From: UBA830 sp002295635
Lineage (GTDB): Bacteria; Pseudomonadota; Alphaproteobacteria; MPNO01; UBA830
Assembly (NCBI GenBank): GCA_002295635.1
Contig: DBHK01000006.1
Location: 104,468 to 168,467, forward strand
Direction of reading: 5' to 3'
DNA: 64,000 bases
Within the stretch, counting starts at the first letter, position 1, and each line of letters begins with the position of its first letter. The notes beneath the pieces are model-generated. The model was not told where the DNA came from. It searched no databases and worked only from the letters and a program-made list of their open reading frames with translations. The translations under genes were made by a program, and so were the position numbers. This document shows positions 29,433-38,664 of the stretch, one piece after another.

Positions 29433-31457
29433 TCAAATAGCTGTCGTTGCGCCCTCCAGCCATTCCCGCACGTCGTCGGCCACCAGCGGAGACAGTGTCT
29501 CGCGCACCCGAACGTGGTAAGCGTTTAACCAAGCACGCTCGTCATCGGCTAGGAGCTCTGCGTCAATCAAATCGCGATCAATCGGGGCGAGGGTAATTGT
29601 CTCGAAATCCAACATTTTCCTCTCGCCCGTAGAGATACTCTCGGGAATTTCTCTCGCCACTACTAGATTCTCGATGCGAATTCCGTAAGCGCCATCCTCA
29701 TAATATCCGGGCTCATTTGAAAGTATCATACCGATCTCTATCGGTGCACCTCCATTTACCTTGGAGATCCGCTGCGGCCCCTCATGCACTCCAAGATAGG
29801 CGCCAACCCCGTGACCTGTACCGTGATCAAAGTCGAGGCCAACTTCCCAAAGAAATATGCGCGCCAACGCGTCAATTTGGCTTCCGTGGGTACCGGCAGG
29901 AAAACGGGCAGTAGCGATAGCGATATGTCCTTTCAGAACACGGGTAAACCGGTCGCGTATCTCTGCGGACACACCATTACCGTCGTCTATGAAAACGCTG
30001 CGTGTGACATCCGTGGTGCCATCTAGGTATTGTGCACCTGAATCGATAAGATAAATGTCCCCCGGCTCGAGGGTACGGTCCGTTTCCGGCGTTACCCGAT
30101 AATGTACGATAGCTCCATTCGGTCCGCTGCCCGAAATTGTCTCGAAACTAAGACCTCGGAAATGGTCTTCCGACGCGCGAAATTCTCGCAAACGAGCCGC
30201 GGCCGTCAACTCCGTCACCCCACCCTTAGGGGCTTCCGTTGCCAGCCAAGCAAGAAATGATGTCAGCGCGACTCCATCGCGGATATGGGCCTGCCGCGCA
30301 CCAGCGATTTCCACTGTGTTTTTTCGCGCCTTGGGCAAGACACACGGATCTTTTCCTGCGGCAACATCGGCGCCAGCCTCCAACAAGCACTCACGCACGG
30401 CCTCTGGAATTGTTGAACTATCGAGACGAACGGTTTTACCTGCACGACCCAAGGCCGAGAGACCCTCAGAAAATTCGGTTGGATCGCATACTGTCACACC
30501 GCTTCCCAAGGACGCACGCGTCTCCTTCAGGAGTTTACGTTTATCCACATACCAATCGACCTCACCGGTCTGGTGAATTGTAGCGTAAGACAGTGCCAAT
30601 GGCGTGTTAAATACATCACAGCCCCGGATATTCAACAACCAAGCGATCGAGTCAGGCGCACTAAGCACCGCGGCATCGACACCTGTATCTTTTAGGTCCT
30701 GTGCCACGATGCAACATTTCTCAGCTGAGCTCTGGCCTGATAAAGCTTCTGGATACGGGATAATAGGGCCTAACGGCAGGGGGGGTTGATCCTGCCATAC
30801 CGCGTCGACAGGGTTAGCGTCGAGAGGCAACAATTGCGCGCCGACAGCGCTGCATGCCATTGTCAAGCGGTCTATCCCAGCAGGGGTATGTAACCAGGGG
30901 TCAAAGCCAATCTTTGCACCATTTGAAACGTTCTTTCGTATCCATTTATCGGGCGGAGTCTCGGCCACATGTTCTGGTACGAACACATCGGTATCAACCT
31001 GACTTCGAACCTGCAAAGTGTACCTTCCATCGATAAAGATGGCAGCAGCATTTAACATCACTATAACCATGCCCGCCGATCCACCAAAACCGGAAATCCA
31101 GGAGAGGCGCTGTGACCTGGAAGCTATGAATTCCCCTTGGTGTTCATCGGCAAGAGGGACAAGAAATCCGTCTAGTTCCTGCGCCACAAGCTTTTGGCGG
31201 AGGGCCGCGAGGCGTTCCGACGGCGCTGGAAGAGCGCCAAGGCTCTCCATCTGGAGCTCTCGCTTATTTAATAGTTCAGAAACCACTTGTGGCACATTGT
31301 TATCGCCGAATATTTCGACCAATACATCCTCAGCATCCGGCATATCAACGTTAAACGCCGACGCAGCAAGACCTTCAATCAGATTTTCATCTATTTTATT
31401 GTCCTCCCAGATACCATCCGAAGTTTTCGGCTGATTATAAAAACCTCTGAATTCCAA
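29433..31457 (-). CDS. pepP: Xaa-Pro aminopeptidase P (M24 metallopeptidase)
   Basis: 674 residues from the furthest upstream start (TTG). It removes N-terminal residues before proline. The catalytic C-terminal domain shows the metal ligands in DSGAQYLDGTTDVTR, HGTGHGVGAYLGVHEGP and LSNEPGYYEDGAYGIRIENL. The family's usual start (DGFLVPLADEHQGE preceded by about 20 residues) corresponds to the ATG at residue 70, position 31250, giving 605 residues. The extra 69 residues are acidic, without a clear ribosome site, and may not be translated. It is downstream of uvrD and prmA on the same strand, a neighbourhood often seen in alphaproteobacteria. Confidence 0.9.
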   Translation of the reverse strand: MEFRGFYNQPKTSDGIWEDNKIDENLIEGLAASAFNVDMPDAEDVLVEIFGDNNVPQVVSELLNKRELQMESLGALPAPSERLAALRQKLVAQELDGFLVPLADEHQGEFIASRSQRLSWISGFGGSAGMVIVMLNAAAIFIDGRYTLQVRSQVDTDVFVPEHVAETPPDKWIRKNVSNGAKIGFDPWLHTPAGIDRLTMACSAVGAQLLPLDANPVDAVWQDQPPLPLGPIIPYPEALSGQSSAEKCCIVAQDLKDTGVDAAVLSAPDSIAWLLNIRGCDVFNTPLALSYATIHQTGEVDWYVDKRKLLKETRASLGSGVTVCDPTEFSEGLSALGRAGKTVRLDSSTIPEAVRECLLEAGADVAAGKDPCVLPKARKNTVEIAGARQAHIRDGVALTSFLAWLATEAPKGGVTELTAAARLREFRASEDHFRGLSFETISGSGPNGAIVHYRVTPETDRTLEPGDIYLIDSGAQYLDGTTDVTRSVFIDDGNGVSAEIRDRFTRVLKGHIAIATARFPAGTHGSQIDALARIFLWEVGLDFDHGTGHGVGAYLGVHEGPQRISKVNGGAPIEIGMILSNEPGYYEDGAYGIRIENLVVAREIPESISTGERKMLDFETITLAPIDRDLIDAELLADDERAWLNAYHVRVRETLSPLVADDVREWLEGATTAI

Positions 31458-31867
31458 TGATAATCCGCAAACAATACCATTAGAAACTAATCGTCGGATG
31501 TTATCAGTTCGAACCAGTTTGCCAAAAAATGATCGGCGTTAGTGAATACTTAATATAGATAACAGCTCTTCGTCAGCATCCGAACTTTTATTTATCGTAG
31601 TCTACATTGTCACCAGAACGGCGACGTGGGCAGCAAATAATTTATAGGCGTCTAGACGATTTCCAACTGTGTCTGGCGCTGAGGCAAGATTTGGTAACCA
31701 CCCCATTATGGGAGACCGCGGATGATGGTTACTCGTATATATCAGCATCGACTTGGTGATTTCTGATGGTTTTAAAGGCAGTTTTATTTTATCCAGCTCT
31801 TTGGGCTGTAATTATGTGCTAGCAACTCACGCTGCAGTCACGCAAATTCTTTACCGAACCCGGGATA
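31458..31867. other. Non-coding spacer between prmA and aminopeptidase P
   Basis: 410 bases with no convincing reading frame and no RNA gene. The only ordered element I see is a 10-base palindrome CGTCTAGACG at 31649-31658. The region presumably contains the promoter of the aminopeptidase gene. Confidence 0.5.
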
Positions 31868-32764
31868 CTATTTTCGACCGAACGTCAACGCCACCCAGTC
31901 CCCGACGGTTATCTGTCGTTTCAACTTCAATTCGTTTTCCAAATATGAATCTATAATGTCGTTTGAATCTCCCAATAGTATCCCTGATAGAATTATGTGC
32001 CCGTACACGGTTAACGCACCGGTGATATGGCTAGACATAGCGATCAGTGGTTTAGCCAAGATGTTGGCTACGATTAGGTCGTAAGGTGCCTTTGCTAAGG
32101 GTCCGGCAACGTCAATTCCCTCCGCAACATATAAATCGATCTGTTCGCTAACACCATTGAGGCGGGCGTTCTCAACGGCCACATTGACGGCGATTGGATC
32201 ATTGTCAGTGGCCGTAACGTTGATACCGAATCGTTTAGCGAGCGCGATAGCCAAGATCCCGCTACCGGTGCCAAGGTCTAGGGGGTTTAATGGTGGCTGA
32301 TCAGCACACAGCGCTTCAATCGCCCAGAGGCATCCGCGGGTGGTTTCATGATGCCCAGTTCCGAATGCCTGACCTGCGTCGATTTTAACACAGACTGCTC
32401 CTTCCGGCGGGGTATCCTTAACGTGCGACCCAAAAATGTAGTACGGGTCGACATTGATGGGCGTGAGTAAGCTCTGGCTCTCTGCGACCCAATCTTTGTC
32501 CTCCACTAAAGAAATCTTAAACTCGGGCAGATCAATTTTCACCTCGGCAGATGCAGCTTGCAGCCGGTTCAAAATATCGACATGGCCGGGTTCCCCATTC
32601 GTATAGACAGTTACACGCCAGCCCGAGGTTCCGATTATTTCAAAACTCGACAGTCCAATGACGACGTCTTGAAACGCCTCTTCAAAGACCCTTAGACTTG
32701 TGCTTTCGGGCAGTGCAAATGAGATCTGCCACATATCGACCGAAGCCAATTCATTGCTGTTCAT
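31868..32764 (-). CDS. prmA: Ribosomal protein L11 methyltransferase PrmA
   Basis: 298 residues. It trimethylates ribosomal protein L11 using SAM. The block DAGQAFGTGHHETTRGCLWA and the SAM motif LDLGTGSGILAIALAK are diagnostic, followed by the NIL motif in VANILAKPLI. The ATG overlaps the uvrD stop by four bases, so it is probably translated after the helicase from one message. Length is normal. Confidence 0.95.
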   Translation of the reverse strand: MNSNELASVDMWQISFALPESTSLRVFEEAFQDVVIGLSSFEIIGTSGWRVTVYTNGEPGHVDILNRLQAASAEVKIDLPEFKISLVEDKDWVAESQSLLTPINVDPYYIFGSHVKDTPPEGAVCVKIDAGQAFGTGHHETTRGCLWAIEALCADQPPLNPLDLGTGSGILAIALAKRFGINVTATDNDPIAVNVAVENARLNGVSEQIDLYVAEGIDVAGPLAKAPYDLIVANILAKPLIAMSSHITGALTVYGHIILSGILLGDSNDIIDSYLENELKLKRQITVGDWVALTFGRK

Positions 32765-35019
32765 ACCGGCTCCACAAAGCTCTCAAGAACTTTCTTGGTG
32801 CCAGCTTTCTCGAAGTCAATTTCCAATTTACTGCCGTCTTTTGAAACCACCATCCCGTATCCAAACTTCTGATGAAAAACCCGGATGCCTATGACAATAG
32901 CGCTGACAGTAGAAGCTTCTCCCTCCTTCGGCATGAGCACTGTTGATCCCTTATTCACTCGCATACGCTGGAAACCGGGGCCTCGGCGGCCAGCGTTTTT
33001 ACTCCATTTCTCTTCGGTCACATATAGATCCGGTTCCGCAATCCCTTCATATAGTCCAGCTTCCATCTTGTGATCGACGAGGTCCTCCGGCAGTTCGTCA
33101 ATAAACCGAGACGGTGCGCAGGCGAGCCACTGGTTGTAGACCCGGCGGGTCGACGCATGGGAGATCCACACCCGACGACGCGCCCGCGTAAGCCCGACAT
33201 AAGCCAGCCGACGCTCTTCCTCCAGTGCCGCGCCACCGCCATCTTCGACCGAGCGACGGTTCGGGAACACTTCCTCCTCCCATCCAGGCAAGAAAACGTT
33301 ATTGAATTCAAGCCCCTTCGCAGCATGCAGTGTCATAATACTCACCATTTCTCCGATGGCGTTATCTTCGCGGTCCATCACAAGGCTAATATGTTCCAGA
33401 AAACCGCCAAGCGAATCAAATTCGTTTAACGCCGAAACAAGCTCTTTGAGATTTTCCAGCCTTCCCGGGGCGTCCACGGCCTTACTAGCCTTCCACATGC
33501 TCGTATAGCCAGATTCATCAAGCACTGTCTTAGCGAGCTCGATATGGTCAATAGCCTGGACCTGTGCCCGCCAACGTGCCAAATCCCCGATTATCCGCCG
33601 CAGCGACGACCTAGTCTGTGGCTTTAATTCATCGGTTTCAATCAACTGTATTGCCGACTTATGAAGCGAAATACCTAAGGCCCGAGCATGACCGTGCATA
33701 GTCTGTAACGTAGCGGTTCCGAGACCACGCCGGGGAGTATTAATAATACGTTCTAATGCCAAGTCGTCATCAGGCTGAACGACGACACGTAAATAGGCAA
33801 TGGCATCCCGGATTTCCGCCCGTTCATAGAACCGTGGCCCACCTACAACCCGATAGGGCAATCCGAGCGTGATCAGGCGCTCTTCAAACTCGCGCATCTG
33901 GAAGCTAGCGCGCACCAGAATAGCAATTTCATTCAGTGATTCTTGAGCCCTCTGAAGGTGTTCGATCTCATCTCCAACGAGCCGGGCCTCAGATTCACCA
34001 TCCCATACCGCGTTAATACGGATCGGCTCGCCATCCTCTAATTCGGTCCACAGATTTTTTCCGAGCCGACCCTCGTTTACGGCTATTAATTGCGACGCTG
34101 CGCTTAATATCTGCTGAGTGGATCGATAGTTCTGTTCCAGACGAATTACCTCTGCACCCGGGAAATCTCTCTCGAACCGCAAAATGTTGCCAACCTCGGC
34201 ACCGCGCCAGCTGTAGATCGACTGGTCGTCATCTCCAACGCAGCAAATATTGCTCCGGGCCTGCGCAAGCAGCCGCAACCAGAGGTACTGCGAGACGTTC
34301 GAATCTTGGTACTCGTCCACTAAGACATAGCGAAATTGGCGCTGAAATTCCTTCAACACATCCGGCTGCGAGGTAAATATGGTCAGGCAATGGAGGAGCA
34401 GATCACCGAAATCAGCAGCGTTTAAGATAACCAGTCTGTCCTGATATATTTTATATAGTTCGCCGATACGGCCATCAACGATGTCACCCGCCTCCGCGAC
34501 ACTTATCTTAGCAGGAGTCAGTCCCCGATCTTTGAAACGCTCGATGACGGCGTGTACTGCCCGCGCTGACCAACGCTTGTCATCAATATCTTCCGCCTCA
34601 ATGATCTGCTTCACTAAACGGATCTGGTCGTCCTGATCGAGAATTGTGAAGTTGGACTTCAATCCGACGACTTCGGCGTGGCGCCGAAGTATACGCGTTG
34701 CGATGGCATGGAATGTACCAATCCAAAGACCCTCTGTAGCCCGACCGATCATTCTGGCAACACGGTCGCGCATTTCACGCGCCGCCTTATTCGTAAAAGT
34801 AACGGCAAGAATTTGGTTGGGCGATGCACGCTGGGTCAGCAAAATATGACTGATCCGAGTGGTTAACACCCTAGTTTTTCCGGTGCCCGCACCTGCAAGC
34901 ACCAGCAATGGGCCGTCAACAGTCTCTACGGCTTGCCGCTGGGGATGATTTAGGCCCTCAAGGTGGGTTAGCAATGGGCCATTCCCATCAGCGGGCCGAA
35001 AAAGAGTCTGATCGTTCAT
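32761..35019 (-). CDS. uvrD: UvrD/PcrA-type DNA helicase
   Basis: 752 residues of superfamily 1A. It unwinds DNA 3' to 5' in excision and mismatch repair. Motifs seen: Q motif LNHPQRQAV, Walker A AGAGTGKTR at about residues 42-50, motif II VDEYQDSN, motif III VGDDDQSIYSWRGA, motif V/VI regions MTLHAAKGLEFNNVFLPGWEE and RRLAYVGLTRARRR. The C-terminal tail (VFHQKFGYGMVVS) has the Tudor-like fold that contacts RNA polymerase in PcrA/UvrD. It starts an operon with prmA. Confidence 0.95.
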   Translation of the reverse strand: MNDQTLFRPADGNGPLLTHLEGLNHPQRQAVETVDGPLLVLAGAGTGKTRVLTTRISHILLTQRASPNQILAVTFTNKAAREMRDRVARMIGRATEGLWIGTFHAIATRILRRHAEVVGLKSNFTILDQDDQIRLVKQIIEAEDIDDKRWSARAVHAVIERFKDRGLTPAKISVAEAGDIVDGRIGELYKIYQDRLVILNAADFGDLLLHCLTIFTSQPDVLKEFQRQFRYVLVDEYQDSNVSQYLWLRLLAQARSNICCVGDDDQSIYSWRGAEVGNILRFERDFPGAEVIRLEQNYRSTQQILSAASQLIAVNEGRLGKNLWTELEDGEPIRINAVWDGESEARLVGDEIEHLQRAQESLNEIAILVRASFQMREFEERLITLGLPYRVVGGPRFYERAEIRDAIAYLRVVVQPDDDLALERIINTPRRGLGTATLQTMHGHARALGISLHKSAIQLIETDELKPQTRSSLRRIIGDLARWRAQVQAIDHIELAKTVLDESGYTSMWKASKAVDAPGRLENLKELVSALNEFDSLGGFLEHISLVMDREDNAIGEMVSIMTLHAAKGLEFNNVFLPGWEEEVFPNRRSVEDGGGAALEEERRLAYVGLTRARRRVWISHASTRRVYNQWLACAPSRFIDELPEDLVDHKMEAGLYEGIAEPDLYVTEEKWSKNAGRRGPGFQRMRVNKGSTVLMPKEGEASTVSAIVIGIRVFHQKFGYGMVVSKDGSKLEIDFEKAGTKKVLESFVEPV

Positions 35020-35168
35020 TAGAGGAGTATATCAGCCTGACCGCGTCATATCGCTTCGAATGATACAATTTTCGAATCAAATGATATCAGCGGATAGTAA
35101 AGTCGGGAAATAACCTAATCCAGCTCCTCTAATTTTTCGTAGGGTATTTTGGGATTGGAGTTTGTGCG

Positions 35169-36167
35169 ATTTCTACTATTTATAAACAGACCATTGTAGG
35201 TGTTATATTCATAGTCATATGGATCTGGTCTGCTCCTGCACTCCCGCAACAAAACGCAGCGGAATATCTTAGCGCGATAGTGAAAATCACCTCCACTGTT
35301 CCCAGTGAAGCGCGGACAGCGGGATCACTAGGTACATCTAGGGAGGGGTCAGGAATAGTTGTAGACAGTGAAGGGCTTATTATCACCGTAGGCCACGTAA
35401 TTCTTGAAGCCAGCGCGGTCGAGGTGAAAACGGCGGCTGGGGTGAAATTGGCCGCAGAGATAGTGGCTTTGGATCATGATACCGGCTTCGGCCTCATTCG
35501 AACAGTATCGCCGCCCGGAGTTAAACCTCTTGAACTAGGAGAGTCCGACGGGCTCAAACAGAAACAGCCTGTTTTAGTAGCAGCCCACGGAGGTACTGTT
35601 AACGCCATGGGCGCGCTTGTTATCGACCGTCGTGATTTTGCTGGTTACTGGGAATACCTTTTGAGTAATGCAATTTTTACTTGGCCCCCGTTTCCTCTGT
35701 TCGGTGGCGCAGCACTTTTAGACACAGCGGGGAAATTGGTTGGCGTCGGATCGCTCTTAGTGCCGAATGCAATCGAAGGAGAGAAAACCTCAGTACCCGG
35801 CAATATGTTTATTCCAATCGACGCGTTGAAGCCCATCCTTGGTGATCTGCTCGCAGACGGTAGATCGTCTAAGAAATCCCGACCATGGCTCGGACTATAT
35901 TCCGAAACGCTTCGAGGCAGACTTTTTGTATCCAGAGTTCCAGAAAAAGGACCTGCGTGGGTGGCTGGTATTCGGCCAGGAGATCTGGTTCTCAGTGTTG
36001 CCAGCGAACCGGTTACCGGCCTCGCCGATTTTTATCGGAAAGTATGGGCGATGGGGGATCCGGGAGTGAAAGTTCCGTTACGAATTCTTCGTGGCACTAA
36101 ACCAACAGATGTGACTATCACGACTACCGACCGCTACACGTGGTTGCGATCAATACCTACTTATTGA
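35169..36167 (+). CDS. Trypsin-fold/PDZ protein lacking catalytic Asp and Ser
   Basis: A DegP/HtrA-like beta-barrel domain followed by a PDZ domain (GPAWVAGIRPGDLVLSVASEPV). Counting from the first ordinary start (GTG, 35280), the catalytic His is kept (GHVI, H39), but the Asp position reads G69 (DHDTGFGLIR) and the GNSGG motif is replaced by PLFGGAALL near residue 140. It is therefore probably not a protease. The frame stays open upstream to a stop at 35130 and encodes a convincing signal peptide, TIVGVIFIVIWIWSAPALPQQ, but without an ATG, GTG or TTG in frame. An ATT at 35169 has GGAG eight bases before it and is the chosen, uncertain start. Likely periplasmic. Confidence 0.7.
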   Translation: MSTIYKQTIVGVIFIVIWIWSAPALPQQNAAEYLSAIVKITSTVPSEARTAGSLGTSREGSGIVVDSEGLIITVGHVILEASAVEVKTAAGVKLAAEIVALDHDTGFGLIRTVSPPGVKPLELGESDGLKQKQPVLVAAHGGTVNAMGALVIDRRDFAGYWEYLLSNAIFTWPPFPLFGGAALLDTAGKLVGVGSLLVPNAIEGEKTSVPGNMFIPIDALKPILGDLLADGRSSKKSRPWLGLYSETLRGRLFVSRVPEKGPAWVAGIRPGDLVLSVASEPVTGLADFYRKVWAMGDPGVKVPLRILRGTKPTDVTITTTDRYTWLRSIPTY

Positions 36168-36286
36168 TTCGTTAATGAAAGGATGATGCGTGGCCCAGTC
36201 TCGGCAGGTTTGCAAATGGCGGCAAAGATAATACTGATTTTAAGTTTGCCCCGACTATCGCACAGTGAATACATAGTTTTTTAAAC

Positions 36287-38098
36287 CTAAATCTCTCCGC
36301 GTTCCTCACGCCGGGCCTCCAGTAAGGCTCGATTATAGACAAACATCACGTCTATTTCGTGAACAAAGCCTACTAGCTTCATATTTGCAAGATTATCGAC
36401 GACCGCAACATGCTCTTCACCCGTATCCTGCATCATCTTAAGAGCGTGATCCAAGGTCGCCGCAGCCTCAAGGAAAGGCGGATGTAAACGTGCTACATCA
36501 CGGGCATTCACGACGTCATCGATGGAATGGTCGAAAGCGCCGTCAGCGAGGTCTGCTAGCGTGATTGTACCGGCCAAACAACCACCATCATCGACCATAA
36601 AAAGCTCCCCGTGTGGGGCAGTTAATAACTTTTCTCGCACGCCTTTTATGTTCAGGTCCTGCGTTACGGGCGTAAACTTCAGGCTCATGACATTTTCAAC
36701 TTTGGTGGTCGTCATCAGACCGTTTTCTCGTCCTCCACCAATACTAATTCCGCGCCGTTCGAGCTGCCATGTGAAGAAGGAATTGCGATGTGCCTGTTGG
36801 GTAATCACAGACGAAATTACGACAGCAACCATGACCGCAATTGTGAGTGCATAGTCCCCCGTCAGTTCAAAGACGATTAAGATCGTAGAAATGGGTGCTC
36901 CAAGCACTGCCCCCGAAACGGCGCCTAAACCAACCAACGTGTATGCAGAATGGCCCGACGATAATTGGGGGGAAACTTGTGTAGCAATTATACCGAATGC
37001 GCCGCCGACCATTGCCCCCATAAACATTGATGGCGCAAATACTCCACCGCCAAATCCCACTCCGATACTGATTGCGGTTGCGGCAACCTTCGCGGCGACC
37101 AACGCGATCAGTATCGCGAGTTCGTATTTACCGTTCAACGCTTTATCTGTTGCTTCGTAGCCGACACCCATCACCTCGGGGAATACAAGTGCAATAACAC
37201 CGACGCAGAACCCACCAACCATCGTTTTAACGTATGGCGCAACGGGTACTTTAGCTGCAAAATCCGTCGCTATGTTAGCGGAACGAAGAAATATGATCGC
37301 CGTCAGCGCACAGACCACCCCCAGCAATGCAAAGGCAGGAAACTCCCAGAATGAAACTAAAGACTGATCCGGCACCATGAAGGCAGGGAAATTTCCAAAA
37401 TAAACACGGGAGATAATGGTACCAATGACGCCTGCAATGACGATTGGGGCGAAGGCGCTGAGTGCGTAGTGCCCTATAACGACTTCGAGTGCGAAAAATA
37501 CGCCGGCTATTGGTGCATTGAACGATGCTGCGACCGCCGAGGCAACCCCGCAACCGAGCAATGTCACGGCCTGTGACCGGCTTAGTCGCAACCGTGTGGC
37601 CACGAAGGACGATAGCGACGCCCCCAGATGTACGACGGGACCCTCTCGACCTACGGAAGCGCCAACGCCAATCGATGCTGCGCTTACTGCGGCGGCACCA
37701 AGTCCCGCTTTGAGCGGTATCGTACCAGATCTTAGCGCAGCAGCTTCCATGACGTCGGCGACGCCCTGACCGCGCCTTCCCGGCATTAAATAGTAAACAA
37801 ATAATCCAATCAGAAGGCCGCCGATAGTGGGTACGGTTACCACCTGCCAGCCCGGTAGATTATCAATGACATTCACAGAGTTTTCGAGCGACGCTCCGAA
37901 TGTTCCTGTTTGCAATAGGACAACGATTTCTCGAAATAGGACTGCGCCGAATGCCGCCGCTGCGCCGGTAACAATCGCAAGAATGATCATAATCAGTTGT
38001 TTATTTCGAATGAACCGGCGCACCGGTTCTATCATCTTTGGGAAGATCACTTCTTTGCACCCGGTGAGGGCGAAAGGCCGATTCTTAAATAACGGCAT
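36287..38098 (-). CDS. ClC-family chloride channel/antiporter with CBS domains
   Basis: 603 residues. The N-terminal 430 residues hold the many membrane helices of the ClC family, which moves Cl- or F- across the inner membrane as a channel or in exchange for protons. The selectivity motif GREGP is at residues 150-154 (E152 is the gating Glu), and GVGFGGGVFAPSMFMGA is the second anion-site helix. The C-terminal 150 residues carry a CBS domain pair, likely regulatory. A start at residue 22 (position 38035) is also possible. It lies convergent to the protease homologue and downstream of no obvious operon partner. Confidence 0.92.
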   Translation of the reverse strand: MPLFKNRPFALTGCKEVIFPKMIEPVRRFIRNKQLIMIILAIVTGAAAAFGAVLFREIVVLLQTGTFGASLENSVNVIDNLPGWQVVTVPTIGGLLIGLFVYYLMPGRRGQGVADVMEAAALRSGTIPLKAGLGAAAVSAASIGVGASVGREGPVVHLGASLSSFVATRLRLSRSQAVTLLGCGVASAVAASFNAPIAGVFFALEVVIGHYALSAFAPIVIAGVIGTIISRVYFGNFPAFMVPDQSLVSFWEFPAFALLGVVCALTAIIFLRSANIATDFAAKVPVAPYVKTMVGGFCVGVIALVFPEVMGVGYEATDKALNGKYELAILIALVAAKVAATAISIGVGFGGGVFAPSMFMGAMVGGAFGIIATQVSPQLSSGHSAYTLVGLGAVSGAVLGAPISTILIVFELTGDYALTIAVMVAVVISSVITQQAHRNSFFTWQLERRGISIGGGRENGLMTTTKVENVMSLKFTPVTQDLNIKGVREKLLTAPHGELFMVDDGGCLAGTITLADLADGAFDHSIDDVVNARDVARLHPPFLEAAATLDHALKMMQDTGEEHVAVVDNLANMKLVGFVHEIDVMFVYNRALLEARREERGEI

Positions 38099-38178
38099 GA
38101 ATTCAGATACTTAAAGGCCATCGCCGACATTTATCCTGTCTGGGAGACCGGGAAAAGATATAATCGAGAATATAAAGT

Positions 38179-38664
38179 TCATTTCCGGACAATCCCCATA
38201 TGACGCCCGGCTAAATCAGGCGGTGGTAGACTCCGATGATCCTGAAACAATGCTTCCACCTTGGCCAGGATATCTTCAGCCATTGGCGTCACTTTTCGCT
38301 CACCGAGGTCAACATGGACGGTCATCACCTCCGTCGTTGCGGCGAGAAAGCGCTTTTCGGCGTGATACATCCGGTGGAAATAGTGGAGACGCTTTTGATC
38401 AAAATCAAGGAGTTGTGTAGTGACTGAGACCTCATCTCCATCGTGCATCTCAGCCAAGTAGTTCGTGTGGGTCTCGACCGCGAAGGTCGAACAATTAGCC
38501 TTAACCCGATACGTTTTATCCAGTCCTAGATTGGCGTGAAAAACATCCGTGGCATGATCGAAAATAAGAACGTAAAATGACATATTTAGGTGGTTGTTAT
38601 AGTCGCACCACTCTGGACGTACAGTTTCCCTCCAGATCTCAGGGAGGCCGTCACTTTCGATCAT
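38179..38664 (-). CDS. Hotdog-fold acyl-CoA thioesterase
   Basis: 161 residues of the 4-hydroxybenzoyl-CoA thioesterase-like group. The catalytic-site block is VRPEWCDYNNHLNMSFYVLIF, with Asp and Asn-His in the usual place. The wording NNHLNMSFYVLIFDHATDVF resembles thioesterases linked to carnitine/betaine CoA degradation, but that similarity is from memory and weak. The start overlaps the end of the acyl-CoA synthetase alpha subunit by four bases, so it is the third gene of a three-gene operon and probably hydrolyses the same or a related acyl-CoA. Confidence 0.8.
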   Translation of the reverse strand: MIESDGLPEIWRETVRPEWCDYNNHLNMSFYVLIFDHATDVFHANLGLDKTYRVKANCSTFAVETHTNYLAEMHDGDEVSVTTQLLDFDQKRLHYFHRMYHAEKRFLAATTEVMTVHVDLGERKVTPMAEDILAKVEALFQDHRSLPPPDLAGRHMGIVRK

